The notes beneath the pieces were generated by a model. That model saw only the letters and a program-made list of their open reading frames with translations, made no database searches and was not told the DNA's origin. From JBBRQP01 sp038226175 (GTDB taxonomy: Bacteria; Cyanobacteriota; Cyanobacteriia; Gloeobacterales; Anthocerotibacteraceae), in contig JBBRQP010000023.1 of assembly GCA_038226175.1 (NCBI GenBank), positions 1 through 37,074 on the forward strand: 37,074 bases of DNA, read 5' to 3'. Shown piece by piece: positions 17,924-26,015 of the stretch; the stretch's first letter is position 1; each line of letters begins with the position of its first letter. The position numbers were made by a program, and so were the translations under genes.

Positions 17924-18613
17924 CTAGTCCTGAAACCGAGTAGCCAGCCGCTGCCGAAATATGGTCTCGCCAGCTTGATAGTGGATTTGGGCATTGGAGC
18001 GTTGATAGGTCACATCCCAATCCTCCTTACGTCCCGTCAATAGAGGATGATGATGGCGAAAATGAAACTGTAGAGCATTGATGACTCTGGCCTGGCTCAG
18101 GGCTTTGAGCGTGTAATCATTATCTGAAAACATCGAAAAATAATCAGGATAAAGAATATAGCCCCACGCCCGAAAAACTTCAACACTGCCAATTTGAATG
18201 GTCTGCATCGGGATTTGGTGGGCGGTGCCTGTCGGTGTAGGAAATTCAAATACCTGTAAACTATCACAGCTCACAAAAATACAGCACGGCGCGTTATGTT
18301 GGTGGATCTCCCACAACAACGTATCCCAATGCTCGGGCGGCTCAAAATCATCGTAGAGCGTGACGAGCAAACCATCATCCTTGCAAGCCGCTAAGCAATG
18401 ATTGGTCGCACTTACCATGCCGCGATTGGCATGACATAGGGTTAATTCGGGTCGATGATAGGATGCCAGAGCCGGATCATCGTCATCCAAACTCAAAATT
18501 TCTAGTAAGCGCTCGGGCTTATCTGCGCGCACTTGCCAGAGTTGATAAACGCGTGCTGCTTGCTCAGGACGTTCCCGTGAGGGATGACACAAATAAATAA
18601 TTTCAGCCATCAT
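17924..18613 (-). CDS. Uncharacterised protein with glycosyltransferase-like features
   Basis: A 229-residue protein I cannot assign firmly. It begins MMAEIIYLCHPSRERPEQA; a middle stretch has ANRGMVSATNHCLAA and LYDDFEPPEHWDTLLWEI, arranged like the nucleotide-sugar and DxD parts of a GT-A fold, and DYFSMFSDNDYTLKAL later resembles the acceptor-site aspartates. There is no signal peptide or membrane segment. It lies tail to tail with the glycosyltransferase fusion, which fits a glycan function but proves nothing. Codon use resembles its neighbours. Confidence 0.6.
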   Translation of the reverse strand: MMAEIIYLCHPSRERPEQAARVYQLWQVRADKPERLLEILSLDDDDPALASYHRPELTLCHANRGMVSATNHCLAACKDDGLLVTLYDDFEPPEHWDTLLWEIHQHNAPCCIFVSCDSLQVFEFPTPTGTAHQIPMQTIQIGSVEVFRAWGYILYPDYFSMFSDNDYTLKALSQARVINALQFHFRHHHPLLTGRKEDWDVTYQRSNAQIHYQAGETIFRQRLATRFQD

Positions 18614-18643
18614 CTTGGCTTATGCTCTATCAACATGATGCAA

Positions 18644-19309
18644 TCATCGACCTAATGCCCGCCAAAATTTGCCTGCTTCCGCCATAAAGCCCGGTTTTTT
18701 TTGGGTCAGACTATTATTAAGTTCTTCGGGAGTCGGGCGTTGTCCACGTTCGGTCACCAATTGGTAGATGCCCTCGCGTTCTTGCCAAATTTCCCAATTA
18801 CTAGGATAAGCCCGACGTAGAGCACCATTATCATCTAAGGGCTCCAGATGATATAGCGTCTCAAAGGTGCTTAAAAACCGCGTGCGTAATTGTCGTCCTG
18901 CCAAACCAATACCCACGACCCCGGCACTTAATTGCGGGTTGACCAATACAAAAGGACAGTCGGTAACTTGACTTGCCAGCTGTTCTACCCGTTGAATCTC
19001 GACAGCACTGATATTAATTAAAATGAAACTATTGAATCCCTCAGCGCGAGCCTGACCCACACCACTAAAGGTTGCATCGGGGATGGCACCTAGTTGCTTG
19101 AGTGCTAAAGCTGCTGCACCAGCATCCGGGAACAATACCAAAACTGGTGGCACAAGACTACTCACCAAAGGCGGTAAAGCTAGTAAAAGATTGAGACCGG
19201 GGGTGCGAAACTCCACTTGCCCCCGTAACTTACCCCGCAGTATAGCGGCACTGATAGCGGTTGCCATCTGGCCGAGGGAGTCCTCAAAGGTGCGAGGTAA
19301 TTCAGGCAT
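18644..19309 (-). CDS. DUF1995 domain protein
   Basis: A 221-residue protein beginning MPELPRTFEDSLGQMATAIS, with VLFPDAGAAALALKQLG and a central FVLVNPQL stretch, and a C-terminal region containing YPSNWEIWQEREGIYQLV. This is the DUF1995 pattern found across cyanobacteria and in plastid proteins (LPA3-like), where relatives help photosystem II assembly. It is soluble, with no signal. It is on the same strand as the next gene downstream (30 bases) and 44 bases downstream of cyAbrB, so it may share that transcript. Confidence 0.8.
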   Translation of the reverse strand: MPELPRTFEDSLGQMATAISAAILRGKLRGQVEFRTPGLNLLLALPPLVSSLVPPVLVLFPDAGAAALALKQLGAIPDATFSGVGQARAEGFNSFILINISAVEIQRVEQLASQVTDCPFVLVNPQLSAGVVGIGLAGRQLRTRFLSTFETLYHLEPLDDNGALRRAYPSNWEIWQEREGIYQLVTERGQRPTPEELNNSLTQKKPGFMAEAGKFWRALGR

Positions 19310-19353
19310 GGGCTAGAAAACATCTGAGTTGTATTCGTAGTGTAGCCCACGGA

Positions 19354-19752
19354 CTAGTCTTCGCTCTGTGCTCCGACGTGAATCAACTTAATATGTTTAC
19401 GCCCTAATTGAATTTCAAATTCAGCCCCTGGTTCAAAACCCATGCGTCGGGTATAGGCTCCACCAATTAATAAATTACCATTTTGTTGAACTTGGATACG
19501 ATAGTTAGCAACACGACCGCCTCGGGGTTTACGAGAAGTTTTGAGCGTACGCGTACTAAAAGTTTTGGGCTGAATGGTATGAAGTAGTGCCGTTTGTAAA
19601 GCGACAATATTACCCGTCTTACCGCCACGACCGCCACGGATATAACCGCAGGCGATAGCAATCTCTTTGAGAGTGTGACCTTGGGCGCTTAGTTCTTGAA
19701 ATTTTTCTTTCAATGTTTCACCTTGTAACGGTGCAGCTTGTTCTTGAGTCAT
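19354..19752 (-). CDS. cyAbrB-family transcriptional regulator
   Basis: A 132-residue cyanobacterial AbrB-like DNA-binding regulator. Residues about 10-50 form a helical region (LKEKFQELSAQGHTLKEIA, CGYIRGGRGGKTG). The C-terminal beta-barrel of about 45 residues has YRIQVQQNGNLLIGGAYT and FEPGAEFEIQLGRKHIKL. In this family the AbrB domain lies at the C-terminus, unlike Bacillus AbrB. Relatives control nitrogen, carbon and hydrogenase genes. The upstream region is very AT-rich; the gene is divergent from the ArsR-type regulator across 328 bases. Confidence 0.88.
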   Translation of the reverse strand: MTQEQAAPLQGETLKEKFQELSAQGHTLKEIAIACGYIRGGRGGKTGNIVALQTALLHTIQPKTFSTRTLKTSRKPRGGRVANYRIQVQQNGNLLIGGAYTRRMGFEPGAEFEIQLGRKHIKLIHVGAQSED

Positions 19753-20080
19753 GGTTTATCTCACAGGTAAAAGTTGACTTATCTATATTTAACCTTAAGT
19801 TAATAACAAGACTCAAGAGATAACAAAATATTTTTGAATCTAGAGATAAAATAGACTTTAATCAAGCAAAAATAGCAAGATTATTAATTGCAAAGAAGGT
19901 CTTGAAGTAATTACTAACCCCTCAACTTTATATAGGTTTACATTTGATGGCTTAGGTAGCACACGATTTTTTGTCATTTCGCTAGGTAAATTTGCAGGAA
20001 TAGAGTGTATAACTGTGCAGATCTATAGAATTGCCCTTTGATTTGAGCTAAGATCATTACATAATGCTCTGCGCGATCCC
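19753..20080. promoter_or_regulatory. 328-base AT-rich divergent control region
   Basis: This separates the cyAbrB gene (minus) from the ArsR-type gene (plus). It has no convincing ORF. The part before cyAbrB is rich in A/T runs. A possible sigma-70-like pair for the ArsR gene is TTGATT at 20038-20043 and CATAAT at 20060-20065 (16-base spacer), giving a very short leader to the ATG at 20081. I saw no clear ArsR-type 12-2-12 operator. Confidence 0.3.
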
Positions 20081-20437
20081 ATGGATAAAAGAATACACCC
20101 GCTTCCTGACCAAGTCCTTGACCGTGTTGCCGATTATTTTAAGGTTCTCTCGGAACCAACGCGTTTACGACTGCTTCATCTGTTGCGTGAACGTGAACGT
20201 AGTGTCGGCGAACTTGTAGAGGCCACCGCGACCTCTCAGGCCAATGTTTCTAAACACCTCAAAGTTATGCTTAATGCCGCCTTAGTGACCCGGCGTCCAG
20301 AAGGCACCAGTGCCATTTACGCCATCGCTGATGAGACGGTGTTTCGGTTGTGCAACGCTGTTTGTGAGCGGATCGCAGACCGTATTGAGCATGAAGCTGA
20401 ACAATTTCGTTCTGTAACGTTTATTGATCAGAAGTAG
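20081..20437 (+). CDS. ArsR/SmtB-family winged-helix regulator
   Basis: A 118-residue repressor with a winged-helix core: FKVLSEPTRLRLLHLL at about 19-34, recognition helix SQANVSKHLKVM near 62-73, and wing TRRPEGTSAIYAI. The C-terminal helix contains LCNAVCERIADRIEHEAE with two cysteines three residues apart, which could sense metal, thiol or redox state. The N-terminal CxC box of SmtB/ArsR is missing. No metal transporter is adjacent; instead rbfA follows after 30 bases. The ligand is unknown. Confidence 0.85.
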   Translation: MDKRIHPLPDQVLDRVADYFKVLSEPTRLRLLHLLRERERSVGELVEATATSQANVSKHLKVMLNAALVTRRPEGTSAIYAIADETVFRLCNAVCERIADRIEHEAEQFRSVTFIDQK

Positions 20438-20467
20438 GCTGTTTCTGTTCCCCTCTTCGAGACCGCA

Positions 20468-20824
20468 ATGAAATCTTTCCGCACAGAACGTATTGGCGAG
20501 TTAATTCGCCAAGAAATTAGTGACCTACTCTTACGCGGGCTCAAAGATGCTCGTGTCAAGACAGGTATGGTCAGTGTCACCGGTGTCGAAGTGGCCAGAG
20601 ACCTTTATCAGGCTAAGGTCTACGTCAGTATCTACGGCGATCCCCAAGTCCAAGCCTCGGTTATGGCAGGCTTGGCATCGGCTGCGGGCTATGTGCGCGG
20701 CGAAATCGCTAAGCGGATTCGCCTACGCCATACACCAGAGATTATCTTTGAACAAGATATCTCCCTAGAACGCGGTGATCGCTTGATGACTCTGTTACAG
20801 CAGATTAAGAAGCCGGAGGCGTGA
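20468..20824 (+). CDS. rbfA: 30S ribosome-binding factor A
   Basis: RbfA helps mature the 30S subunit by acting on the 5' end of 16S rRNA. The protein has 118 residues with the usual start SFRTERIGELIRQEISDLLL, a central ARDLYQAKVYVSIYGD and the KH-like end IRLRHTPEIIFEQD. It ends in TGA and its last 20 bases overlap the 3' end of hpt on the other strand. Likely co-transcribed with the ArsR-type gene upstream. Confidence 0.94.
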   Translation: MKSFRTERIGELIRQEISDLLLRGLKDARVKTGMVSVTGVEVARDLYQAKVYVSIYGDPQVQASVMAGLASAAGYVRGEIAKRIRLRHTPEIIFEQDISLERGDRLMTLLQQIKKPEA

Positions 20825-21320
20825 AGTCGGCAATATAGGGCAACTCGCGGTAGCGTTCATGGTAGTCGAGGCCGTAGCCAATTACAAACGGGTCGCCTGC
20901 TAGGACAAAACCACAATAAGTAATCAAAACTTCGACCTTACGCCGCTTTGGTTTGTCGAGTAATGTGCATAAATGAACAGAACGCGCCTCTGTCCGAAAG
21001 TGGTTTAATAACGCTTGAGCCGTCTGTCCGGTATCCACGATATCTTCAATGATTAAAATATCACCGTGATCAGCTGGGTCACCCAAATCAAGAACCAGCT
21101 CCCCAGCTGACGTACTCTGACGATAGCTACTAGCTCGAACACAGGCTAGGGTGCAAGGAATCGTTAAGGTACGCATCAAGTCAGCAGCAAAGATCATCGC
21201 CCCTTGGAGAACAACCACCAAGAGCAAGGGTTCGGTGATTTCGGCATAATCACGATTAATCTCCTGGCCTAGACGCGCTACTTCTTGGGTGATGGCGGTC
21301 GCGGGATAAATGATCTTCAC
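20805..21320 (-). CDS. hpt: Hypoxanthine phosphoribosyltransferase
   Basis: This enzyme salvages hypoxanthine or guanine with PRPP to IMP or GMP. The catalytic PRPP loop is IIEDIVDTGQTAQALLNHF near residue 95, with LVVVLQGAMIFAADLMR near 37-53 and GYGLDYHERYRELPYI at the C-terminus. The frame is open to a TTG at 21329, but the GTG at 21320 overlaps the TGA of pth as GTGA, a standard coupled start, and gives 171 residues. Its 3' end overlaps rbfA by 20 bases tail to tail. Confidence 0.92.
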   Translation of the reverse strand: MKIIYPATAITQEVARLGQEINRDYAEITEPLLLVVVLQGAMIFAADLMRTLTIPCTLACVRASSYRQSTSAGELVLDLGDPADHGDILIIEDIVDTGQTAQALLNHFRTEARSVHLCTLLDKPKRRKVEVLITYCGFVLAGDPFVIGYGLDYHERYRELPYIADFTPPAS

Positions 21321-21895
21321 GCCTGCCAACTATTGTAAGTATTCATTGCCGTATCTAGATCCTGCTTGATCATCAGTTCGACCGCCGCTACCGCTGCCGT
21401 AACAACATCCACTATAGTTTTTTGTTCGGTAGGTGTAAATCGCCCTAACACATAACTCACGGTTTCTTGACCGGGCGGGGGCTGACCAATGCCTAGACGC
21501 AGACGCGGAAAATTGGGGGTGCCTAGCTGTTCAATCAAAGACTTCATGCCATTATGTCCGCCCGCAGAACCTTCTTTACGCAAGCGCAAACGTCCAACAG
21601 GCAGAGCCATTTCATCGTAAATGATCAATACCTGAGTCGGGAGTAATTTATGCCAAGTCATCAGCGGGCGGACAGCCTGTCCCGAGAGATTCATAAAAGT
21701 AGTTGGTTTGAGCAAATGAATTTTTTGATTACCTAGAGGTGTACCTACTGCCCAGTTACCTTTGTAGCGGCGTTCTTCATGTAGGGTCATCTGCCACTGC
21801 CGAGCCAGTTGGTCAATCACCGCAAAACCAATATTATGGCGGGTTTGGTCATACTGCGCCCCCGGATTCCCCAAACCAACAATGATCCAATCCAT
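21317..21895 (-). CDS. pth: Peptidyl-tRNA hydrolase
   Basis: Pth releases stalled peptidyl-tRNA. Its 192 residues begin MDWIIVGLGNPGAQYDQTRHN; the catalytic His is in RHNIGF (about 20). KPTTFMNLSGQAV lies near 64, YDEMALPVGRLRLR near 94 and SAGGHNGMKSLIEQL near 110. The TGA overlaps the GTG of hpt. It follows the ferric-reductase-like gene by 16 bases in the same direction, so it may be on the oxidase transcript. Confidence 0.95.
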   Translation of the reverse strand: MDWIIVGLGNPGAQYDQTRHNIGFAVIDQLARQWQMTLHEERRYKGNWAVGTPLGNQKIHLLKPTTFMNLSGQAVRPLMTWHKLLPTQVLIIYDEMALPVGRLRLRKEGSAGGHNGMKSLIEQLGTPNFPRLRLGIGQPPPGQETVSYVLGRFTPTEQKTIVDVVTAAVAAVELMIKQDLDTAMNTYNSWQA

Positions 21896-21911
21896 AGCGC
21901 CTCTTGTCCGC

Positions 21912-22544
21912 TTAAGGCCGCGATTGCCACCGCAACCATACTACCCCTGCACACGCCAGCATGAGTACCCCAATCCAAATCTGCCCAGACAGGGTATCCC
22001 AGCGATAATGCACCCCTAGCCCCAGCGTATGTAAAACGCCAAGTAGTACCGCTGGATAAAATAACCAGCGGTGCATGACCTTCCAGTGCGTACCGAGCCA
22101 CTGTACCGAACTTTCATTACTGCTTATAGCCAGAATACTCAAAAACAATAGGCTAATTACGCCCAGTAATAGGGCAAATTGATCATAAGAACCTAGGAAT
22201 TCCCAGCCCTGCCAGTCGCCCCCAAGGGTGTGGGTAAACCCACTCAGAGCATGGGCTACCGCAAATCCAAAGGCTAGCAAACCTAGCCAACGCCGGTCAC
22301 GCACAAGTGCTGGTAAAAATTTATTGAGGGGGCTGGTAATCAGGATCATCCCCAAACAGAGCAGTGATAAGTTGCCCTGGTATTGGGTCACTTCTTGCTG
22401 CCAGAGATGGTCGCCAGGGTTAAGAAAAGGCAAACATTGCAAAAAAACCCAGGCGCATCCTAAAGCAACGGTGAATGTCAACCACAACCACGCCAGCACC
22501 GAACGCGCGTTAGCATCAGCGGTTAATGGTTCACTTGGCAACAT
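21912..22544 (-). CDS. Ferric-reductase-like heme membrane protein, MsrQ/YedZ-type
   Basis: A 210-residue protein with about six membrane segments. Histidines in VAHALSGFTHTLG near 105-116, HWKVMHRWLFYP near 155-166 and VLHTLGLGVHYRW near 173-185 look like heme b ligands of the ferric reductase-like domain. It probably passes electrons across the membrane. Its ATG at 22544 overlaps the 3' end of ctaE by 14 bases, so it is translated with the oxidase operon; an upstream in-frame start gives only 7 more residues. MsrQ partners with MsrP, absent here. A role linked to the oxidase is inferred from position only. Confidence 0.7.
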   Translation of the reverse strand: MLPSEPLTADANARSVLAWLWLTFTVALGCAWVFLQCLPFLNPGDHLWQQEVTQYQGNLSLLCLGMILITSPLNKFLPALVRDRRWLGLLAFGFAVAHALSGFTHTLGGDWQGWEFLGSYDQFALLLGVISLLFLSILAISSNESSVQWLGTHWKVMHRWLFYPAVLLGVLHTLGLGVHYRWDTLSGQIWIGVLMLACAGVVWLRWQSRP

Positions 22545-23172
22545 AGAGAAGCAGGAATAACACAATCCAGACCACGTCTACAAAGTGCCAGTAGAGAGAA
22601 GCCGCCTCGACGCCAAAATGCTTCTCAGCTGTGTAATGACCTGGTTTGAGCGAACGTGCGATGACTGTCATCATCAAAACCAACCCAATCAGGACATGCA
22701 TCCCGTGAAACCCGGTCAAGACAAAGAAGGTTCCACCAAATAAACCTGATTGCAATTTGAATTGGAGGTGAGCATATTCGTATAATTGGCCCGCCAAAAA
22801 CATCGCGCCCATAACAACTGTAAAGCCAAACCATTTACGGACATTGGCGAGATCACCTTTTTTGACCGCCGTTTCTGCCTGATGAATCACAAAGCTGCTG
22901 GAGAGCAAAATAATTGTATTCACCGCTGGTAATAAGATTTCAAGCTCGGGCATGCCTTTGGGTGGCCACTGGGGTGCAACTGAGCGATAGGCCAAGTAAG
23001 CGGCGAAGAGACCGACAAAGAGCATTCCTTCTGAGACCAAAAAAAGTAGGAAGCCAAAGAGCCGATGATCCGGATGTTCATGGGCTGCGGCATGGTCTTC
23101 ATGGACTAAAGTAGCTTCGGCCTCACCCGCTGCTGCCACCATGGTTTTTAGTTCCGATTCGTTCGCTTGCAT
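22531..23172 (-). CDS. ctaE: Cytochrome c oxidase subunit III
   Basis: Subunit III of the aa3-type oxidase, 213 residues from ATG 23172; a GTG at 23184 adds four residues, and neither has a clear ribosome-binding site. There are five predicted membrane segments. FLLFLVSEGMLFVGLFAAYL lies near 45, LTGFHGMHVLIGLVLM near 150 and the terminal YWHFVDVVWIVLFLLLYV near 190, the last two being the family signatures. It follows ctaD closely and overlaps the next gene, as in a compact operon. Confidence 0.93.
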   Translation of the reverse strand: MQANESELKTMVAAAGEAEATLVHEDHAAAHEHPDHRLFGFLLFLVSEGMLFVGLFAAYLAYRSVAPQWPPKGMPELEILLPAVNTIILLSSSFVIHQAETAVKKGDLANVRKWFGFTVVMGAMFLAGQLYEYAHLQFKLQSGLFGGTFFVLTGFHGMHVLIGLVLMMTVIARSLKPGHYTAEKHFGVEAASLYWHFVDVVWIVLFLLLYVAK

Positions 23173-23187
23173 AGGGTTTCTCACGGC

Positions 23188-24852
23188 TTAATGACGGATG
23201 ATTTCATCAGGGGAGCGGCCTTCATGACCATAATCATAGGGGCCAACGGTCAAAACAGGCAACTTTGTAAAGTTCTCCACCGGCGGCGGGGAGGAAACAG
23301 TCCATTCAAAGGTCAAGGCTTCCCAGGGATTAGCCGGAGCCTTGGGGCCTTTGATCCAGCTATAAATCGCATTAGCTAAGAAGGGCAGCGTAGAGATACC
23401 CAACAAGAAACCACCTACACTAACTACCGTATTCAGATAGGTAAAAATGGGGTCGTAGGACGCTACGCGACGCGGCATCCCCATCAAACCGAGTTTGTGC
23501 ATCGGCAAGAAACAGAGATTAAACCCAACCAAGGTCAGCCAGAAGTGAATATGACCCCAGGTTTCGTTGAGCATCCGTCCTGTGATCTTGGGGAACCAAT
23601 AATAGATCCCCGCATAAACCGCAAAGACGCTGCCGCCAAACAGGACGTAATGTAAGTGCGCTACGACGAAATAGGTATTGTGAACATGGATATCAATGGG
23701 AACTGAGGCCAACATAACCCCACTGAGCCCACCAATCACAAACATCGAAAGAAAGCCAATCGCAAAGACCATCGCAGAGGTGAAGCGCAGTTTACCGCCC
23801 CACATAGTACCTAGCCAACTGAACACCTTAATCCCCGTGGGTACAGCAATAATCATGGATGTAATCATAAAAAACATCCGTAACCACTGGGGCGTACCAC
23901 TAGTGAACATATGGTGCGCCCAAACGATGAAACCTAACACCGCAATGGCCATACTCGAAATTGCAATCGCCTTATAACCAAAAATCGGTTTGCGTGAGAA
24001 GACTGGAATAATTTCTGAGATCATGCCAAAACCGGGCAAGACCATGATGTACACTGCCGGGTGCGAATAAAACCAGAACATATGCTGGTAAAGCACAGGA
24101 TTACCCCCGGACTCGGGACGGAAGAAACTGGTTCCCGCGACCAAATCAAAAGTGAGTAGCACTAGCGCACCCGTCAAAACTGGCGTTGCAATCAAGGTAA
24201 TAATCGAAGTTGCCAGCATCGCCCAACAAAATAAAGGCATTTGCCAAATGCCCATACTCGGAACGCGCATCTCCCAGATTGTGGTAATAAAGTTGAGCGC
24301 GCCGAGAATCGAAGAAGTGCCTAATAAAATTACGCTAATTTGCCAAAGCAGTTGTCCGGTGTGAAAATGCACCAGCCCATTGGCATCGGTCACTCCTTGT
24401 AGACTCAAAGGCGGGTAAGAAGTCCAGCCAGCACCGGGCGGGTCAAAGAAAAAACTAGCTAGCAAAATTGTGGCACCGGGTGGAATCATCCAAAAAGCCA
24501 AGGCGTTAATCCGCGGAAAGGCCATATCCCTTGCCCCGATCATCAGGGGAATCAAGAAATTAGCGAACCCCGCCAACATCGGAATTAGCCATAAAAAAAT
24601 CATGATCGTAGCGTGAATCGTAAAAGAGGCATTGTAAGGCGTCGGGTCTCCATCTGGCGTGACCAAGACATCGGCATCAGGGGTAAGCAGCTCAGCCCGA
24701 ATTAGCATGGCTAAGAAACCCCCAGCCAGATACAGTACAAAGGATGTCACCATATACTGAATGCCGATGACCTTGTGATCCGTACAGAAGCTAAAATAGC
24801 GACGCCAATCCTGGAGCGGTTCTGGTTGAAGTTGGTCTTGGGTTAGTTGCAT
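23188..24852 (-). CDS. ctaD: Cytochrome c oxidase subunit I (A2 type)
   Basis: The 554-residue catalytic subunit reduces oxygen at heme a3-CuB and pumps protons. Twelve hydrophobic segments are visible. Heme and copper ligands appear in FTIHATIMIFLW, FYSHPAVYIMVLPGFG, VWAHHMFTSG and VVAHLHYVLFGG. The SHPAVY motif has alanine and a preceding YS pair where A1 oxidases have glutamate (GHPEVY); this is the A2 arrangement for the proton channel. ATG 24852 has AGGAG 7 bases upstream. It lies 11 bases after ctaC and before ctaE. Confidence 0.97.
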   Translation of the reverse strand: MQLTQDQLQPEPLQDWRRYFSFCTDHKVIGIQYMVTSFVLYLAGGFLAMLIRAELLTPDADVLVTPDGDPTPYNASFTIHATIMIFLWLIPMLAGFANFLIPLMIGARDMAFPRINALAFWMIPPGATILLASFFFDPPGAGWTSYPPLSLQGVTDANGLVHFHTGQLLWQISVILLGTSSILGALNFITTIWEMRVPSMGIWQMPLFCWAMLATSIITLIATPVLTGALVLLTFDLVAGTSFFRPESGGNPVLYQHMFWFYSHPAVYIMVLPGFGMISEIIPVFSRKPIFGYKAIAISSMAIAVLGFIVWAHHMFTSGTPQWLRMFFMITSMIIAVPTGIKVFSWLGTMWGGKLRFTSAMVFAIGFLSMFVIGGLSGVMLASVPIDIHVHNTYFVVAHLHYVLFGGSVFAVYAGIYYWFPKITGRMLNETWGHIHFWLTLVGFNLCFLPMHKLGLMGMPRRVASYDPIFTYLNTVVSVGGFLLGISTLPFLANAIYSWIKGPKAPANPWEALTFEWTVSSPPPVENFTKLPVLTVGPYDYGHEGRSPDEIIRH

Positions 24853-24863
24853 GAGGGTACTCC

Positions 24864-25697
24864 TTATTTCAGGGCAAGTTTTGTGCCAGAGACGGGCAAG
24901 CTAGCAGTTTTGGGCGTTAGTTCAGTTTTGACCCATTGATTAAATTTGCTCGGGCTATCGATGATCACCTGCGAACGCATTACCCCGTGGTAACCGCCAC
25001 AAAGCTCTGAGCAAACAAGAGCATATTCTCCGATTTTCGTCCCGGTAAACCGTAAACGTGTGACCCGTCCTGGGATTACGTCTTGCTTAAGCCGAAAATC
25101 AGGAACCCAAAAACCATGAATGACATCTTTGGCCTGCATACTCACAACTACTTCTTGACCGGCAGGGATGTGCATCTCACCCACTTCGCTACCACCCAAG
25201 CCGGGATAGGTAAATGTCCAACCATACTGCTGAGCTAAAACATTGATATAGAGTTCTTTGCCTGTGGGGTTGCTGACTTTTTGGACAATCATCGGACAGT
25301 CAACAGAACATCCCAAACCCGCAGATCCACCAGCTGCCGTCTTATTTGAAACATCATAGCTGTAGACCGAAACCCATAGCACCAAAGCTGCTGGAACAGC
25401 TGTCCAAAAAATTTCGAGATTGACATTGCCATGAATGGGTGGCCCGTCGCTGGTATCACCGGGTTGTTGCCGAAACGCAACTACAGAGTATAAAATCGTC
25501 GCTTGTACAAACAGAAAAATCCCCGTCGCAATCACCAACGTAGCGCGGAATAGTTTGTCTACCATGACGGCTTCTTGCGTAGCTTCAGGCGGTAACAACC
25601 AACTATTGGCTGAGGTTCCAACCCAAAAACTTAAAGCAACTATGACCAAGCCTGCTATTACGCTCAAAACCCGCAGAGCAAGTTTATTCCCGCTCAT
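24864..25697 (-). CDS. ctaC: Cytochrome c oxidase subunit II
   Basis: Subunit II (277 residues) accepts electrons from cytochrome c or plastocyanin at the CuA centre. Two membrane segments occur at about 7-25 and 50-75. The cupredoxin domain has HGFWVPDFRLKQD near 185 and the CuA motif CSELCGGYHGVM near 228-239; histidine, two cysteines and methionine are all present. A glycine/cysteine-rich insert (GLGCSVDCP) near 125 is unusual. ATG 25697 was chosen because GGGAG lies 8 bases upstream; a GTG five codons earlier is less likely. It is the first gene of the ctaCDE operon. Confidence 0.95.
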   Translation of the reverse strand: MSGNKLALRVLSVIAGLVIVALSFWVGTSANSWLLPPEATQEAVMVDKLFRATLVIATGIFLFVQATILYSVVAFRQQPGDTSDGPPIHGNVNLEIFWTAVPAALVLWVSVYSYDVSNKTAAGGSAGLGCSVDCPMIVQKVSNPTGKELYINVLAQQYGWTFTYPGLGGSEVGEMHIPAGQEVVVSMQAKDVIHGFWVPDFRLKQDVIPGRVTRLRFTGTKIGEYALVCSELCGGYHGVMRSQVIIDSPSKFNQWVKTELTPKTASLPVSGTKLALK

Positions 25698-26015
25698 GTC
25701 TTTGTCTCCCACCGCTTGATGCGGCTAATTCATCATTCCCCTGCCTTACCCACGCTAGCCTCTACTTTCTGATAGGTCAACGGGTTTTGCTATTTCTTTA
25801 GAGTGGTTATTAGTCATCACAATAAAGGGTATAGATAATAACAACTTGTACAGATTTGTAAGCAAAAAAAACATAATTTCTACGGGATCATAAAAGTTTT
25901 CTAAAAACACTTTGAAGTATTGACCCATAAGGATAAAGATAAGGCTAGCGTGTAGATGGGTACTGAAATGTTACTCAACTTACCTAAGTGTTACATTTCT
26001 TAATGGAGTGTGTTG
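25698..26015. promoter_or_regulatory. 318-base divergent promoter region, oxidase versus heme A genes
   Basis: This region carries the starts of ctaC (minus) and ctaA (plus) transcription and no ORF. Close to ctaA there is an imperfect inverted repeat, GAAATGTTAC (25965-25974) and GTTACATTTC (25990-25999), matching at nine of ten positions; read directly it is also two TGTTAC copies. A regulator could bind it. GGAG at 26005-26008 is the ctaA ribosome-binding site. A heptamer-rich A run lies near 25864-25871. Exact promoters are not assigned. Confidence 0.45.
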
